Counted from the first letter of the stretch, positions 15,918 through 28,282 are shown. The stretch: DNA of 39,720 nucleotides from Verrucomicrobiota bacterium (GCA_018239675.1 JAFEGX010000032.1:1-39720), one strand, 5' to 3'. Notes: a model not told the origin generated them from the letters alone. A program made the numbers and translations.

Positions 15918-17351
15918 TCAGTACCGGTAATGATCGGGCTTGTAGGGCCCCTCAACCGGGACGCCGAGGTAGGAAGCCTGATCCTTGCTGAGCTTGGTCA
16001 GCTTGGCGCCGATCTTCTCGAGGTGCAGACGGGCAACCTCCTCGTCGAGGTGCTTCGGCAGGCGGTACACGTTCACCTTGTAGGTATCGCGGTTCTTCCA
16101 GAGGTCGAGCTGCGCCAGCGTCTGGTTCGTGAAGCTGTTCGACATGACGAACGACGGGTGGCCCGTCGCGCAGCCAAGGTTCACGAGCCGGCCCTCGGCC
16201 AGCAGGTAGATGCTGCGGCCGTTCGGGAAGGTGTAGAGATCGTACTGCGGCTTCACGTTCGTGCGCTTCGCGTCAGACTCGTTGAGACGGTCGACCTGGA
16301 TCTCGTTGTCGAAGTGACCGATGTTACAGACGATCGCCTGGTCCTTCATCTTCCGCATGTGTTCCAGGGTGATGATGTCGCGATTGCCGGTGGTCGTGAC
16401 GTAGATGTCCGCGACGCCCAGCGTCGACTCGACCGTGTTGACCTCGAAGCCCTCCATTGCGGCCTGCAGCGCGTTGATCGGGTCGATTTCAGTGACGATG
16501 ACCCGGGCGCCAAAGCCGCGGAGCGAGTGCGCCGAGCCCTTGCCCACGTCTCCGTAGCCGCAGACACAGGCGACCTTGCCCGCAATCATGACGTCGGTGG
16601 CGCGTTTGAGGCCGTCGGCGAGGGACTCGCGGCAACCGTAGAGATTGTCGAATTTGGACTTGGTGACCGAGTCGTTGACGTTGATGGCGGGGACGCGGAG
16701 CTTGCCCTTCTCGAGCATCTGGTAGAGGCGGTGCACGCCGGTGGTGGTCTCCTCGGAAACACCGCGCCACTCCTTGGCGAGCGTGGTCCAGCGCAGCGGG
16801 TCCTCCTTGTGGACGCGCTTGAGCAGGTCCTTGATCACCTGCTCCTCGCGGGACGCGGACTTGGTGTGCACCCAGTCGCTGCCCTCCTCGAGCTCGCAGC
16901 CCTTGTGGATCAGCAGAGTGACGTCGCCGCCGTCGTCGACGACGAGCTGCGGGCCCTTGCCGCCCGGGAACGAAATGGCCTTGAGCGTGAGCTCCCAGTA
17001 TTCCTCGAGGGTCTCGCCCTTCCAGGCGAACACGGGCGTCCCAGCCTTGGCGATGGCCGCGGCGGCATGGTCCTGGGTCGAGAAGATGTTGCAGGAGGCC
17101 CAGCGCACATCCGCGCCGAGTTCCTTCAGGGTTTCGATCAGCACCGCGGTCTGGATCGTCATGTGCAGCGATCCGGTGATGCGGACACTCTTCAGCGGCT
17201 TGTCCGGACCGAACTTCCGACGCACGGCCATGAGGCCGGGCATCTCGTGCTCGGCAATCTGGATCTCCTTGCGGCCCCAGTCGGCCAGGGAGATGTCCTT
17301 CACCTGATAGTCAGGCGTCTTGGTTTTTGGAGCTTTGGTGGCAGTGGACAT
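15918..17351 (-). CDS. ahcY: S-adenosylhomocysteine hydrolase
   Basis: A 477-residue cytoplasmic enzyme that splits S-adenosylhomocysteine, the by-product of SAM-dependent methylation, into adenosine and homocysteine using bound NAD. Substrate-site residues are recognisable: [14 protein letters not shown] with His63, [18 protein letters not shown] with Asp139, and [11 protein letters not shown] with Lys231 and Asp235. The Rossmann loop is [12 protein letters not shown] (263-274). The C-terminus PYKPDHYRY is typical and inserts into the neighbouring subunit. The length (longer than the 432 residues of mammalian enzymes) reflects the insertion found in many bacterial forms (about 150-190). It follows metK by 18 bp in one operon. 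Confidence 0.98.
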   Translation of the reverse strand: MSTATKAPKTKTPDYQVKDISLADWGRKEIQIAEHEMPGLMAVRRKFGPDKPLKSVRITGSLHMTIQTAVLIETLKELGADVRWASCNIFSTQDHAAAAIAKAGTPVFAWKGETLEEYWELTLKAISFPGGKGPQLVVDDGGDVTLLIHKGCELEEGSDWVHTKSASREEQVIKDLLKRVHKEDPLRWTTLAKEWRGVSEETTTGVHRLYQMLEKGKLRVPAINVNDSVTKSKFDNLYGCRESLADGLKRATDVMIAGKVACVCGYGDVGKGSAHSLRGFGARVIVTEIDPINALQAAMEGFEVNTVESTLGVADIYVTTTGNRDIITLEHMRKMKDQAIVCNIGHFDNEIQVDRLNESDAKRTNVKPQYDLYTFPNGRSIYLLAEGRLVNLGCATGHPSFVMSNSFTNQTLAQLDLWKNRDTYKVNVYRLPKHLDEEVARLHLEKIGAKLTKLSKDQASYLGVPVEGPYKPDHYRY

Positions 17352-17369
17352 GGCGGATGAAGCGGAAGG

Positions 17370-18536
<1,167 letters not shown>

Positions 18537-18583
18537 AGGAAAGGTCCAGAACTGAACCGGCCACGCTCCGGATGGCAAGTGCA

Positions 18584-18612
18584 ATATCAACATATTCACA
18601 TTTCATGATATG
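18584..18612 (-). promoter_or_regulatory. AT-rich palindromic element upstream of metK-ahcY
   Basis: ATATCA (18584-18589) and TGATAT (18606-18611) form an inverted pair. A second overlapping imperfect palindrome, CATATTCACATTTCATGATATG, spans 18591-18612 (described here by its ends CATAT and ATATG). This AT-rich stretch stands out from its GC-rich surroundings and lies 48-76 bp upstream of the metK start. It probably holds the promoter and may be an operator for a repressor sensing SAM or SAH. The regulator is not encoded here. Confidence 0.45.
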
Positions 18613-18704
18613 AGAGAGGCGAAACTCATCCCCCTCCCTATCAATCCATTGTGCCTTGCATGATACCAGCCTGGCGGGCTTACTCGCCACGAAGCCTTCG
18701 CTGC

Positions 18705-19061
18705 ATGTCCGCCCCTGCGCTGATCGATCCCCAGACGCTCGCCAACCTGCGCGCGCTCAATCCGGACGATAATGATGCGTTCCTCAAGGAAATCGTCGGC
18801 ATGTATCTGGAGGATACTCCCCTGCGGATCGCGGAGCTGGAAAGTTCGCTGGCCCAAGGCGACGCCAAGGCGTTTGCCCGCGCGGCCCATAGCATTCGGG
18901 GCGCGTCGGCCAATCTGGGAGCGAGCGCGCTCCATCGGGCCGCCGAGCAATTGGAGCTGCGCGTCCGGAACGAATCGCCCTCGGCCCTCGCTTCCGAGCT
19001 AGCCCTCCTGAAGGAGCTTTTTGCCCAGACCGATCGCGAGCTCAGGCGGTTGTTTTCCTGA
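18705..19061 (+). CDS. Stand-alone histidine phosphotransfer (Hpt) protein
   Basis: A 118-residue four-helix Hpt domain protein. The phosphorylatable histidine is His62 in AAHSIRGASANLGA, the usual H-x-x-(K/R)-G-x-(S/A)-x-x-x-G pattern. Hpt proteins relay phosphate between receiver domains of hybrid kinases and response regulators. ATG 18705 (MSAPALIDPQ) is chosen because the upstream open frame adds a non-homologous stretch that runs into the metK leader. It is divergent from metK and not beside a kinase. The kinase and cyclase cluster at 1-2711 is a candidate partner, but nothing here proves it. Confidence 0.88.
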   Translation: MSAPALIDPQTLANLRALNPDDNDAFLKEIVGMYLEDTPLRIAELESSLAQGDAKAFARAAHSIRGASANLGASALHRAAEQLELRVRNESPSALASELALLKELFAQTDRELRRLFS

Positions 19062-19353
19062 TCGCGGTTTGCTCGACTCCGGACTGGGTTGACCACGCAG
19101 CCCGCTGGGTCGAAGTCATGCAGTCGAAGATCGAGCAGACGATGATCGAATAGCCAAAGTTCGGCGACCTCCTCAGGAGGCCAACGACTATGGCGTTTCA
19201 CCGAGTTTCGGCTAATCGACTCCTCGGCACTCGATGCTCGCCCGATGATTCCGGCTGGATCCGCGGCGCGAATTTCCCGGCGGCAATCGAAAAATCGCCC
19301 TCGGCCTAATTGCAGCCAAGCAATCGCCAGAGAAATCGTCGCCGTCTGACTTC
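19062..19353. other. Gap between convergent hpt and uracil-DNA glycosylase genes
   Basis: These 292 bases contain near-repeated GTCGAAG/GATCGA words around 19106-19151 but no convincing ORF, hairpin terminator, RNA gene or member of the repeat families seen elsewhere. Local composition is somewhat less GC-rich than in the genes. Confidence 0.4.
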
Positions 19354-20286
19354 TCAGCCTCGGTCCAAGAAAAATCCGCGTTGTTTCTCTGAGATCGGCA
19401 GGCCGGCTCGTTCCATCACCTGCAGCAGGTCCTCCCAGATCATCCGCTTCGACCGATTCGACTGATTCCGCAGGATATAGCTCGGGTGATAGGTGATCAT
19501 CAGCGGCTTCCCGGCGAACTCCTTCCAGCGGCCCCGGACCTCGCCCAGCGCCTTGAAGGTGCCGAAGCCCAGCAGTCCTTGCGCCGCGGTCGAGCCCAGC
19601 GCCACGAGCAAGTCCGGGTTCACGACCTCGATCTGTCCCTTCAGGTACGGCAGACAGTAGGCCATCTCCTTCTCCGTCGGAGGACGATTGCCGTACTGCA
19701 CGCCGCGTTCGTCGACCGGCATTTCGGGCCGCCAATTCATGATGTTGCCGATATAGACATCGGACCGTTTCAGGCCCATGGCGCCGATCATCCGGGTGAG
19801 CAGCTGCCCAGCCGGACCGACGAAGGGTTCACCCTGCACTTCCTCGTCCGCGCCCGGCGCCTCGCCGACAAACATGATCTTCGCGTCGACGCTGCCCACC
19901 CCGAACACGACCTTCTTGCTCGGCCGGACATGCGCCTTGCAGACCGGATCGTTCAGGACGATCTCGCGCAGGGCGTTCCACCGCGCGGATTTTTCGCCGG
20001 GCGGGACCTGGAAGGTTGTGGGCTCCGGGATCGGCGGGGCGCCGGTGTCGACCGGCTTGGCCTGATACACGCGCTCGGACGCCTTGAACTGGTAGGTCGT
20101 CGAAGTCTCATCCTTTTCCGGGCGGGCCGGCGCGGACAGCAATGGTGCGGGTTGCGCCTGCCCCGCCCGGGCCTGGACCGCCTTGCGCAGCCGCTGCATG
20201 CTCGCCTCCGAGACGGGGAGCGCCTTCACGCCGGAGGCCTTGAGACGTTTCAGTTCAGCCGCAATCGCCTGCAGGGAGGTGCGCAT
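19354..20286 (-). CDS. Uracil-DNA glycosylase, family 4-like, with incomplete Fe-S cysteine set
   Basis: A 310-residue protein. Residues 1-100 are a Pro/Ala-rich, low-conservation extension. Residues about 105-300 are the UDG fold with motif [21 protein letters not shown] (141-160) and motif B YHPSYILR (266-273), both typical of family 4 (UdgA) enzymes that remove uracil from DNA. Canonical family 4 proteins bind a [4Fe-4S] cluster with four cysteines. Here Cys116 (DPVCKAHV) and Cys211 (AYCLPYL) correspond to two of them. The first CxxC partner is missing, and NIMNWRP has Trp185 where family 4 has Cys in VVKCRP. So the cluster is probably absent, as in some alphaproteobacterial relatives. It begins 4 bp after ribE and is the last gene of the operon. 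Confidence 0.88.
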   Translation of the reverse strand: MRTSLQAIAAELKRLKASGVKALPVSEASMQRLRKAVQARAGQAQPAPLLSAPARPEKDETSTTYQFKASERVYQAKPVDTGAPPIPEPTTFQVPPGEKSARWNALREIVLNDPVCKAHVRPSKKVVFGVGSVDAKIMFVGEAPGADEEVQGEPFVGPAGQLLTRMIGAMGLKRSDVYIGNIMNWRPEMPVDERGVQYGNRPPTEKEMAYCLPYLKGQIEVVNPDLLVALGSTAAQGLLGFGTFKALGEVRGRWKEFAGKPLMITYHPSYILRNQSNRSKRMIWEDLLQVMERAGLPISEKQRGFFLDRG

Positions 20287-20290
20287 GGAG

Positions 20291-20887
20291 TCAGTTCGAG
20301 CGGAGATTCAGGAGTTTCTCGACGTACTTGCCGAGCAGGTCGAACTCCAGGTTCACGCCGTCCCCCACTCGTTTCTGCCGAAGGTTCGTGAGCGCGAGCG
20401 TGTGCGGGATCAGCCAGACCGCGAATTCATCGCCGGCCACTTCGGCCACCGTCAGCGAAATTCCGTCCAGGGCGATGCTGCCCTTGTGGATCAGATAACG
20501 ACCCGAGCCGGCCGGTGCCCGCACCCGGACGTAATAGTCGTGGCCGCGCGGCTCAATTACCTCAACCACGCCCAGGCCGTCAATGTGCCCGGTCACGAAG
20601 TGGCCGCCCACCTTGCCGTCAAAGCGCAAGCTCCGCTCGAGGTTGACCGCCGCACCGGGCGCGAGCGCGGCGAAATTCGTCAGGCGACGCGTCTCCTCGA
20701 GGACGTCAAACGTGAATCCCTGGCCATCGAACGCGGCGACGGTCAGGCAGCAGCCGTTTACGGCGATGCTGTCGCCCACGGCAACGCTCCCGCGCGTGAC
20801 CTCCGCCCGGATCTGCAGGCGCCACGAGGCCGGGCCCTGTGTGAAGGCCAGCACGGTGCCGGTTTCCTCGACGATGCCGGTGAACAT
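20291..20887 (-). CDS. ribE: Riboflavin synthase, alpha chain
   Basis: A 198-residue protein that dismutates two molecules of 6,7-dimethyl-8-ribityllumazine to riboflavin. It has the N-terminal signature MFTGIVEETG and two internally homologous lumazine-binding barrels (about 1-90 and 91-188). Each carries a family motif: VNGCCLTV with FDVLEET in the first, and GGHFVTGHIDG with LDGISLTV in the second. The C-terminal helix mediates trimer formation. It sits 3 bp after the HtrA-like pseudoprotease and 4 bp before the uracil-DNA glycosylase, so it appears embedded in a mixed operon. Other rib genes are not present. Confidence 0.96.
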   Translation of the reverse strand: MFTGIVEETGTVLAFTQGPASWRLQIRAEVTRGSVAVGDSIAVNGCCLTVAAFDGQGFTFDVLEETRRLTNFAALAPGAAVNLERSLRFDGKVGGHFVTGHIDGLGVVEVIEPRGHDYYVRVRAPAGSGRYLIHKGSIALDGISLTVAEVAGDEFAVWLIPHTLALTNLRQKRVGDGVNLEFDLLGKYVEKLLNLRSN

Positions 20888-20890
20888 GGT

Positions 20891-22276
20891 TCAGCGCAGC
20901 TTGACCCGCAGCACCGCGGTCTCCCCGCCGCGGCTCACGAGCAGGACGAACTCCGTGCGCGCCGGGTCCGCCTCGATCTCGGCCAGCTTCCCGGCCGCCG
21001 CCGCGAAGGTCTTCACCTCCACGCCGTCGATCTCCTTGATCCAGTCGTCGGTGTGCAGGCCCGCGACTCCCGCCGGGCCGTTGGGTTTCACGAAGTGCGC
21101 GATCACGCCGCCCATCGCCGACGTCCGGACCCGGAGCGCCACGGCGTCGGCGTAGACAAACTCGCGCGCCGTCAGGCCGATCCGGTCGAAATATCTCCGC
21201 TCCGCCTCATTGGTGAGCTTGGGTTCGTCACCCAGCACGCACCTGATCTCCTGGCGGGCGTCGCCGCGCAGCACCGTCAGGGTCATGGTGGCGCCCGGGA
21301 CGCGGCGCTCGATCTCGCGCTCGACATAGGCGACGACCACGCGGTCGGGCTTGAGGCGCGGCAGCGGCTGGCCGTCGATCGCCAGGAGGATGTCACGGGC
21401 CTTCATGCCGGCCTGCTCGGCCGGGCTGCCCTCCAGCACCTCGCTGACCACCACGGCGGACTGGTTTTCCAGGTGGAGAAACTTCGCGACTTCCGGGTCG
21501 ATCGGCTGGAGGCCGTTGGCCCCGAGCCACGCCAGCGGGCGGCCAAACACATTAGTCGGGACCCGCCCGAGATAAGGCAGCACCTCGGCGGCGACCTGAA
21601 ACGCGCTGCTCTCCTCGACATTCACCAGCACCACCGGCGTGCCCGAGCGGTCGAGGCGCGAGAACTGCACGAAACTCTGCCCAAACGAGCTTACCGCCAA
21701 GCCGACAAACTCGCCGGCCCGGTTGAACACCGGCAGACCGGGACCGGCCACCTCCTGGAGCGCGATGGCGGTCCGCTGCGGCAGGCCCTGGATCAGGGCC
21801 ACCCGGCTCATCAGGAAGTACGGCTGAAAATCCTCGTCCTTGTTCCGCAGTCCGATCCCCCACACGTCTTCCGCCATCGCCGGCTCCTGCGGCTTGGCCG
21901 GGGCGAAATCCGTGATGGGTTCGAGCTCGGCGCTCAGCGGCGCCTCCACCCGGACATAGTGCCAGCCGGTCAGCGCATCCTGGCCCAGATAGGCGGCCGG
22001 CACGCCGTTCGCGCCGCCGGCGCGGTACACCTTGAATTCCTTCAGCTGCGAGGGCGTGACGCGGGGATTCACGGTCACGGGCGGCAGGATGATCGTGCCG
22101 TGGCGGTCAATCACCGTGCCGTACGCCACGGTCGGCCGCCGTTCGGTCTCGGTTTCGGTGTAGAACTCGACCGCCACCACGGTCTTGAGCCGCTGAGCCC
22201 AGAGCGCGGGCAGGTCGGCGGCCCGGGCCAGGCCGGAAACGAGCGGCAGGAGCAGGAGAAAAATCCGGAATCTCAT
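20891..22276 (-). CDS. HtrA-like PDZ protein with lost catalytic triad (secreted pseudoprotease)
   Basis: A 461-residue protein with a signal peptide (MRFRIFLLLLPLVSGLARA, cleavage near 19-20), a trypsin-like domain relic (about 24-230) and two PDZ domains (about 240-345 and 370-460). The protease positions are not catalytic: where HtrA has TNAHV this protein has LPPVTV (64-69), where it has the Asp of TDLAL it has GWHYV, and where it has GNSGGP it has GPGLPVF (178-184). It can therefore be expected to bind peptides through its PDZ domains without cutting them. The ATG at 22276 overlaps the stop of the active HtrA gene by 4 bp (ATGA), so both are coupled. The longer open frame to 22564 is a shadow of that gene. 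It may be a regulatory or scaffold subunit of the partner protease, which is inference. Confidence 0.85.
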   Translation of the reverse strand: MRFRIFLLLLPLVSGLARAADLPALWAQRLKTVVAVEFYTETETERRPTVAYGTVIDRHGTIILPPVTVNPRVTPSQLKEFKVYRAGGANGVPAAYLGQDALTGWHYVRVEAPLSAELEPITDFAPAKPQEPAMAEDVWGIGLRNKDEDFQPYFLMSRVALIQGLPQRTAIALQEVAGPGLPVFNRAGEFVGLAVSSFGQSFVQFSRLDRSGTPVVLVNVEESSAFQVAAEVLPYLGRVPTNVFGRPLAWLGANGLQPIDPEVAKFLHLENQSAVVVSEVLEGSPAEQAGMKARDILLAIDGQPLPRLKPDRVVVAYVEREIERRVPGATMTLTVLRGDARQEIRCVLGDEPKLTNEAERRYFDRIGLTAREFVYADAVALRVRTSAMGGVIAHFVKPNGPAGVAGLHTDDWIKEIDGVEVKTFAAAAGKLAEIEADPARTEFVLLVSRGGETAVLRVKLR

Positions 22277-23592
22277 GGTTTGAGCACGTAGAGGGACACC
22301 TGGTGGTTCCGCTGCGCCTCGACCAGCACGGGGGCGGGTTTCTTTTCGTAGTCGGCATGGAAGGCCTTGACCTGGTCGAGGGTGATGATCGGGACCTGAT
22401 TGATCTTGGTGATCACGTCGCCGCGGGACAAACCGGCGACATCCGCCGGGAACCCCGGCTGCACGCCGATCACGAACACGCCGGTGGCGTCGTCGAGCTG
22501 GTTCTCCCGGGCAAAGGTCCGCGAGACCTTCCGCACGCTCAGGCCCCATTTCTCGAGGACCCACTCCTCGCCGACCCGGCTCTCGAGCTTCTCGGTGACG
22601 ACCACATAGTCCCTCGTCTGCGCGCCGCGCTTCACGGTCAGGCGCAGTTTCTCGCCGACCGGCGTGCTCGCGATTCGGTTCTGGATCGGCGGCAGCTGCT
22701 CGGGAAAACGGCCGTCGACTTTCTCGCCATTGATCGCGAGGAGGATGTCGCCGGGGCGAAGCCCGGCACGGGCCGCCGGCGATCCCGGGTCCACGCTGGC
22801 CACCAGCATGCCGGTGTTCAGCGCGACGGAATAGAAGGTCTCGAGGTCCTGCATTTCCCGCGGAACCAGCCCGATGTAGCTGCGGGTGATCGCGCCGTCG
22901 CGCGCCAGCCCCTCCACCACCCGCTTCGCCGTGCTGGCGGGGATGGCGAACCCGAGATTGTTGGCCCCGAGATAGCCGCGGGAGGAGATGCCGATGACTT
23001 TGCCATCCTCCGTGACCAGCGGACCACCGGAATTGCCGGGATTGATGGCCGCGTCGGTCTGCAGCCAGGTATTGAACGCGCCGGTCTCATAGCCGTTCAC
23101 GCCGCGGCTGTCCTCAAAGTAGCGGTCATTGTTCGAGATGATGCCCCGGGTCGCCGTGCGGGTCAGGCCGAACGGCGTGCCGACGGCATACACGGTCTGC
23201 CCGACATAAAGCTTCGAGCTGTCGCCGAATTCGGCATGGGAGAACTTGAGGCCGCGCCGCTTGACCTCCGCCAGGTCAAGCTGAAGGAGCGCGAGATCGG
23301 TCCAGTGGTCCCAGCCGACCAGTCGGGCGCTCACCCGTTCGAGGCTGGAAAGGGTCACCGACAGCTCGACCGCCCGCGGGCTGGCGACATGGGCGTTGGT
23401 CAGGATCAGGCCGTCGGCGGAGAGGATGACTCCCGACCCGATGCTGGCGTTGAAGCGCTTGGCGCCGTCCTCGAAGGCCACCTCCCGGACATCGATGCGC
23501 ACCACCGCGCCGAGCAACTGGTTGAACCCCCTGCTCATGGACCCCGCGGCCGAAACCGCCAGGGCGAGGCCCAGGAGTGATACCCTGAGCAT
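22273..23592 (-). CDS. Periplasmic serine protease, HtrA/Deg family
   Basis: A 439-residue exported protease for envelope protein quality control. A signal peptide (MLRVSLLGLALAVSAAG) is followed by a trypsin-like domain with a complete triad: His68 in LTNAHV, Asp99 in WTDLALL and Ser188 in NPGNSGGPL. Two PDZ domains follow (about 235-330, with GLRPGDILLAINGEKV; and about 345-435, with GLSRGDVITKINQVPI). ATG 23592 is chosen because it gives a normal signal peptide, whereas the frame to 23634 would add a charged leader overlapping the leuS promoter region. It is first in an operon with the pseudoprotease, ribE and the glycosylase. Only 45 bp separate it from divergent leuS. Confidence 0.94.
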   Translation of the reverse strand: MLRVSLLGLALAVSAAGSMSRGFNQLLGAVVRIDVREVAFEDGAKRFNASIGSGVILSADGLILTNAHVASPRAVELSVTLSSLERVSARLVGWDHWTDLALLQLDLAEVKRRGLKFSHAEFGDSSKLYVGQTVYAVGTPFGLTRTATRGIISNNDRYFEDSRGVNGYETGAFNTWLQTDAAINPGNSGGPLVTEDGKVIGISSRGYLGANNLGFAIPASTAKRVVEGLARDGAITRSYIGLVPREMQDLETFYSVALNTGMLVASVDPGSPAARAGLRPGDILLAINGEKVDGRFPEQLPPIQNRIASTPVGEKLRLTVKRGAQTRDYVVVTEKLESRVGEEWVLEKWGLSVRKVSRTFARENQLDDATGVFVIGVQPGFPADVAGLSRGDVITKINQVPIITLDQVKAFHADYEKKPAPVLVEAQRNHQVSLYVLKP

Positions 23593-23637
23593 GATTGACC
23601 GGGGAGATGAATACTTCACTGTGCTAAATTTCACGCA

Positions 23638-26211
<2,574 letters not shown>

Positions 26212-26231
26212 GCCTACATTCGCCTTGATAC

Positions 26232-26249
26232 CTAGGGTTACCACCCTAG
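26232..26249. promoter_or_regulatory. Palindrome CTAGGGT-TACC-ACCCTAG before the polysaccharide export operon
   Basis: CTAGGGT (26232-26238) and ACCCTAG (26243-26249) form a perfect 7-bp inverted repeat with a 4-base spacer, in an AT-richer 80-bp gap between leuS and the FecR-domain gene. The tail TTCTCT is a poor T-run. It may be a weak leuS terminator. A dyad this exact 43 bp upstream of an operon's first ATG is also a candidate operator. Confidence 0.45.
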
Positions 26250-26291
26250 TTCTCTAACTTATCACCTGAAGCCTAACTCCCAGCCACGCCA

Positions 26292-27119
26292 ATGAATACC
26301 ATCTCAGTCTCCCGAACTGGTCCAGCGTTGTTGGGATTTCTTGCCGCCGCCGTGATCGCCTGCCTGCCGACTGGGGCCCGGGCGGAAGCAAAGAATCCCG
26401 TGGGTAAGATCTACGTCGCCGGTGTCACCGGCGAGGCAGTCATCAATCACGGCTCGAAACTCGAGACGGTGACCGTCAAGGGCTCCTACCGCGCCGAGGG
26501 CAGCATCATCGAGACCAAGCCGAAGGGCAGCAGCGCGCTGGTGCTTTCCAACGGCACGGGGCTGTTCCTGGATTCGGACAGCCGCATCGAGGTGCAGAAG
26601 TTCGTGCAGGAGCCGTTCTCCCCGAATCGCACCGATCTCGAGGTTGAGCCTTCGCCGTCGCAGACCGAGGCGCTGGTGGTGCGCGGGTCCCTCGCCATCT
26701 GCACCGGAAAGCTCGTGGCCGGAAGCAGCCTCAAGTACAGCACCACGCTGGGCTCGCTCAGTACGCAGAACGCCCGCCTGGTCATCGAGGCAACCTCCGA
26801 GTTCACCCGGATTTCAATCCTTGACGGCGCCGGACTGATCCGCGGTGGCCCGCTCGACACCGTCGGGCGCATGCTGCACGCCGGGGAGCAGGCCGTCATC
26901 CGGGCCGGGGGACCCAACGAGCCCAACCAGATCAGCGTGTCGCCGATCGGCGACCGCGACCGTTCGGCCGTTGAGGAGCGCACCTTTGCCGCGTGCGCCG
27001 CGCGCAAGACCGTCTATTTTGAAACCTCGGGCCAGGACAACGCCGAGGTCACGGCGGTGCCGGTGGTGAACCAGACCCTGCCCGTACCCATCACGGTCAG
27101 TCCGTCGCGGCTGCCTTGA
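26292..27119 (+). CDS. Secreted FecR-domain protein of the exopolysaccharide module
   Basis: A 275-residue exported protein. The signal peptide ends near residue 31 (GFLAAAVIACLPTGARA). The core (about 38-215) is beta-rich with the FecR pattern: VKGSYRAEGSIIETKPKGS, SALVLSNGTGLFLDSDSRIE in overlapping order, and later LVIEATSEFTRISILDGAG, consistent with a jelly-roll sheet. No N-terminal anti-sigma domain, membrane helix or sigma factor gene is present, so it is not a classical FecR regulator. Such secreted FecR-fold proteins are common beside polysaccharide export genes. A role in surface attachment or polymer binding is only inferred. It is the first gene of a four-gene run and lies 23 bp from the beta-barrel gene. 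Confidence 0.75.
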   Translation: MNTISVSRTGPALLGFLAAAVIACLPTGARAEAKNPVGKIYVAGVTGEAVINHGSKLETVTVKGSYRAEGSIIETKPKGSSALVLSNGTGLFLDSDSRIEVQKFVQEPFSPNRTDLEVEPSPSQTEALVVRGSLAICTGKLVAGSSLKYSTTLGSLSTQNARLVIEATSEFTRISILDGAGLIRGGPLDTVGRMLHAGEQAVIRAGGPNEPNQISVSPIGDRDRSAVEERTFAACAARKTVYFETSGQDNAEVTAVPVVNQTLPVPITVSPSRLP

Positions 27120-27142
27120 TCGCCTGACGGCAACCGCTAAAC

Positions 27143-28282
27143 ATGCCGCCTGTGCCGATCCTCCGCACCTGCCTCGCCCTGCTCCTGACCGCGTGCCTGG
27201 CATGTCCGCCAGCTTGGGCGCTGGTGACCTTCAACGATGGCCGCGAGCACATCTACGTCACGGGCACGGCCAGCATCGCCTATGACTCGAATCTCTTCGC
27301 CAACTCCCGTGGCGGCGGTGACACGGTTTATACGGCGGGCGTGCTCGCCGAATACACGCGGCGGGCGGGGTGGATCGGCGTGAATGCCTCCGTCGGCCTC
27401 AATCTCTCCCAGTTCGTCGATAACACCGATCAGAACTCCACGGACCCGCGCTTCACGCTCGAGTTCGTCAAGACTGGCGGGCGCACGACGGGCGGACTCA
27501 ATCTCAGCGCCGTCCGCGAGAATCGCGCCGATTCCGCTGCCAATCTCCGCGCCGAGTCGTGGAACTACACGGGCACCCTGACGATGAAGTACCCGGTAAT
27601 CGAGCGCTACTCCATCGCGGGCACGCTCGGCTACTCGGACCAGGTTTTCGACGCGCACTACAACCTGAGCAATCTCCAGACCACCACCCTCGGGGCCGAC
27701 CTGCTCTACTCCCTCGAGCGCGACCGCAGCCTGATCGTCGGCTACCGGTACCGGGCCATGGACAGCTCGCGGGACGCTTCCTACAGCGACAATTCGTTCA
27801 CCGTGGGCGTATCGGGCCGCGTGGTGGGTCGGCTCACCGGCTCTGTCCGCCTCGGTTACCAGATCCGCGACCCGCGGGGCCGCACCGCGGAAGGCGGCTA
27901 CCACGGCCTCACTGCCCTCGGCGAACTGACCTATTCGGCTTCAAAGCGCTTTTCGGTCTCCGCCCAGCTGTCCCGCGACCTCTCCGTAACGTCCACCGAC
28001 CTTTCGATCGACACGCTCTCTGCCAACCTCGAACCGCGAATCACTTTCAATTCCCGGGTTTCCGCCTACGGCAATGTTGGTGGCGGATCCACGCGGTTCC
28101 TCGGCGCAAGTGCCGCAAATCGCCGCGATCAGTTCTTTACGTTTGGCGGCGGCGTCGACTACACCATCCTTGAACACCTCAAGGCCGAGCTTGCCTACTC
28201 CTATTTCCAGAACTGGTCGACGCTGGCATTCGCGGACTACGCCAGGAACTATTACACGCTTTCGCTGACCTCCCGCTGGTGA
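27143..28282 (+). CDS. Outer-membrane beta-barrel protein (putative BBP2-type porin of the polysaccharide export module)
   Basis: A 379-residue protein with a signal peptide (ILRTCLALLLTACLACPPAWA, described by its ends; cleavage near 26). The remainder is alternating hydrophobic/polar beta-strands ending in Trp (YYTLSLTSRW), the C-terminal signal for outer-membrane assembly. The YVTGTASIAYDSNLFANS opening is typical of the putative beta-barrel porin 2 group seen in exopolysaccharide loci. It overlaps the next gene by GTGA (28279-28282). Because that next protein lacks its own membrane-spanning domain, this barrel could form the outer-membrane exit channel, as proposed for Wzp-type barrels. 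That role is inferred. Confidence 0.8.
   Translation: MPPVPILRTCLALLLTACLACPPAWALVTFNDGREHIYVTGTASIAYDSNLFANSRGGGDTVYTAGVLAEYTRRAGWIGVNASVGLNLSQFVDNTDQNSTDPRFTLEFVKTGGRTTGGLNLSAVRENRADSAANLRAESWNYTGTLTMKYPVIERYSIAGTLGYSDQVFDAHYNLSNLQTTTLGADLLYSLERDRSLIVGYRYRAMDSSRDASYSDNSFTVGVSGRVVGRLTGSVRLGYQIRDPRGRTAEGGYHGLTALGELTYSASKRFSVSAQLSRDLSVTSTDLSIDTLSANLEPRITFNSRVSAYGNVGGGSTRFLGASAANRRDQFFTFGGGVDYTILEHLKAELAYSYFQNWSTLAFADYARNYYTLSLTSRW

Noticed and set aside
18537..18704. SAM riboswitch upstream of metK
   Set aside because: I could not build the helices of any SAM or SAH riboswitch class from this leader by eye; only AT-rich palindromes are evident.
19354..20286. Frameshift as the cause of the missing Fe-S cysteines in the glycosylase
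   Set aside because: Both motif regions and the intervening sequence are in one continuous frame with normal codon use, so the changes look like true substitutions.
26292..27119. FecR protein as an anti-sigma regulator of iron uptake
   Set aside because: It has a cleavable signal peptide, no cytoplasmic or transmembrane segment, and no sigma factor or TonB receptor gene nearby.
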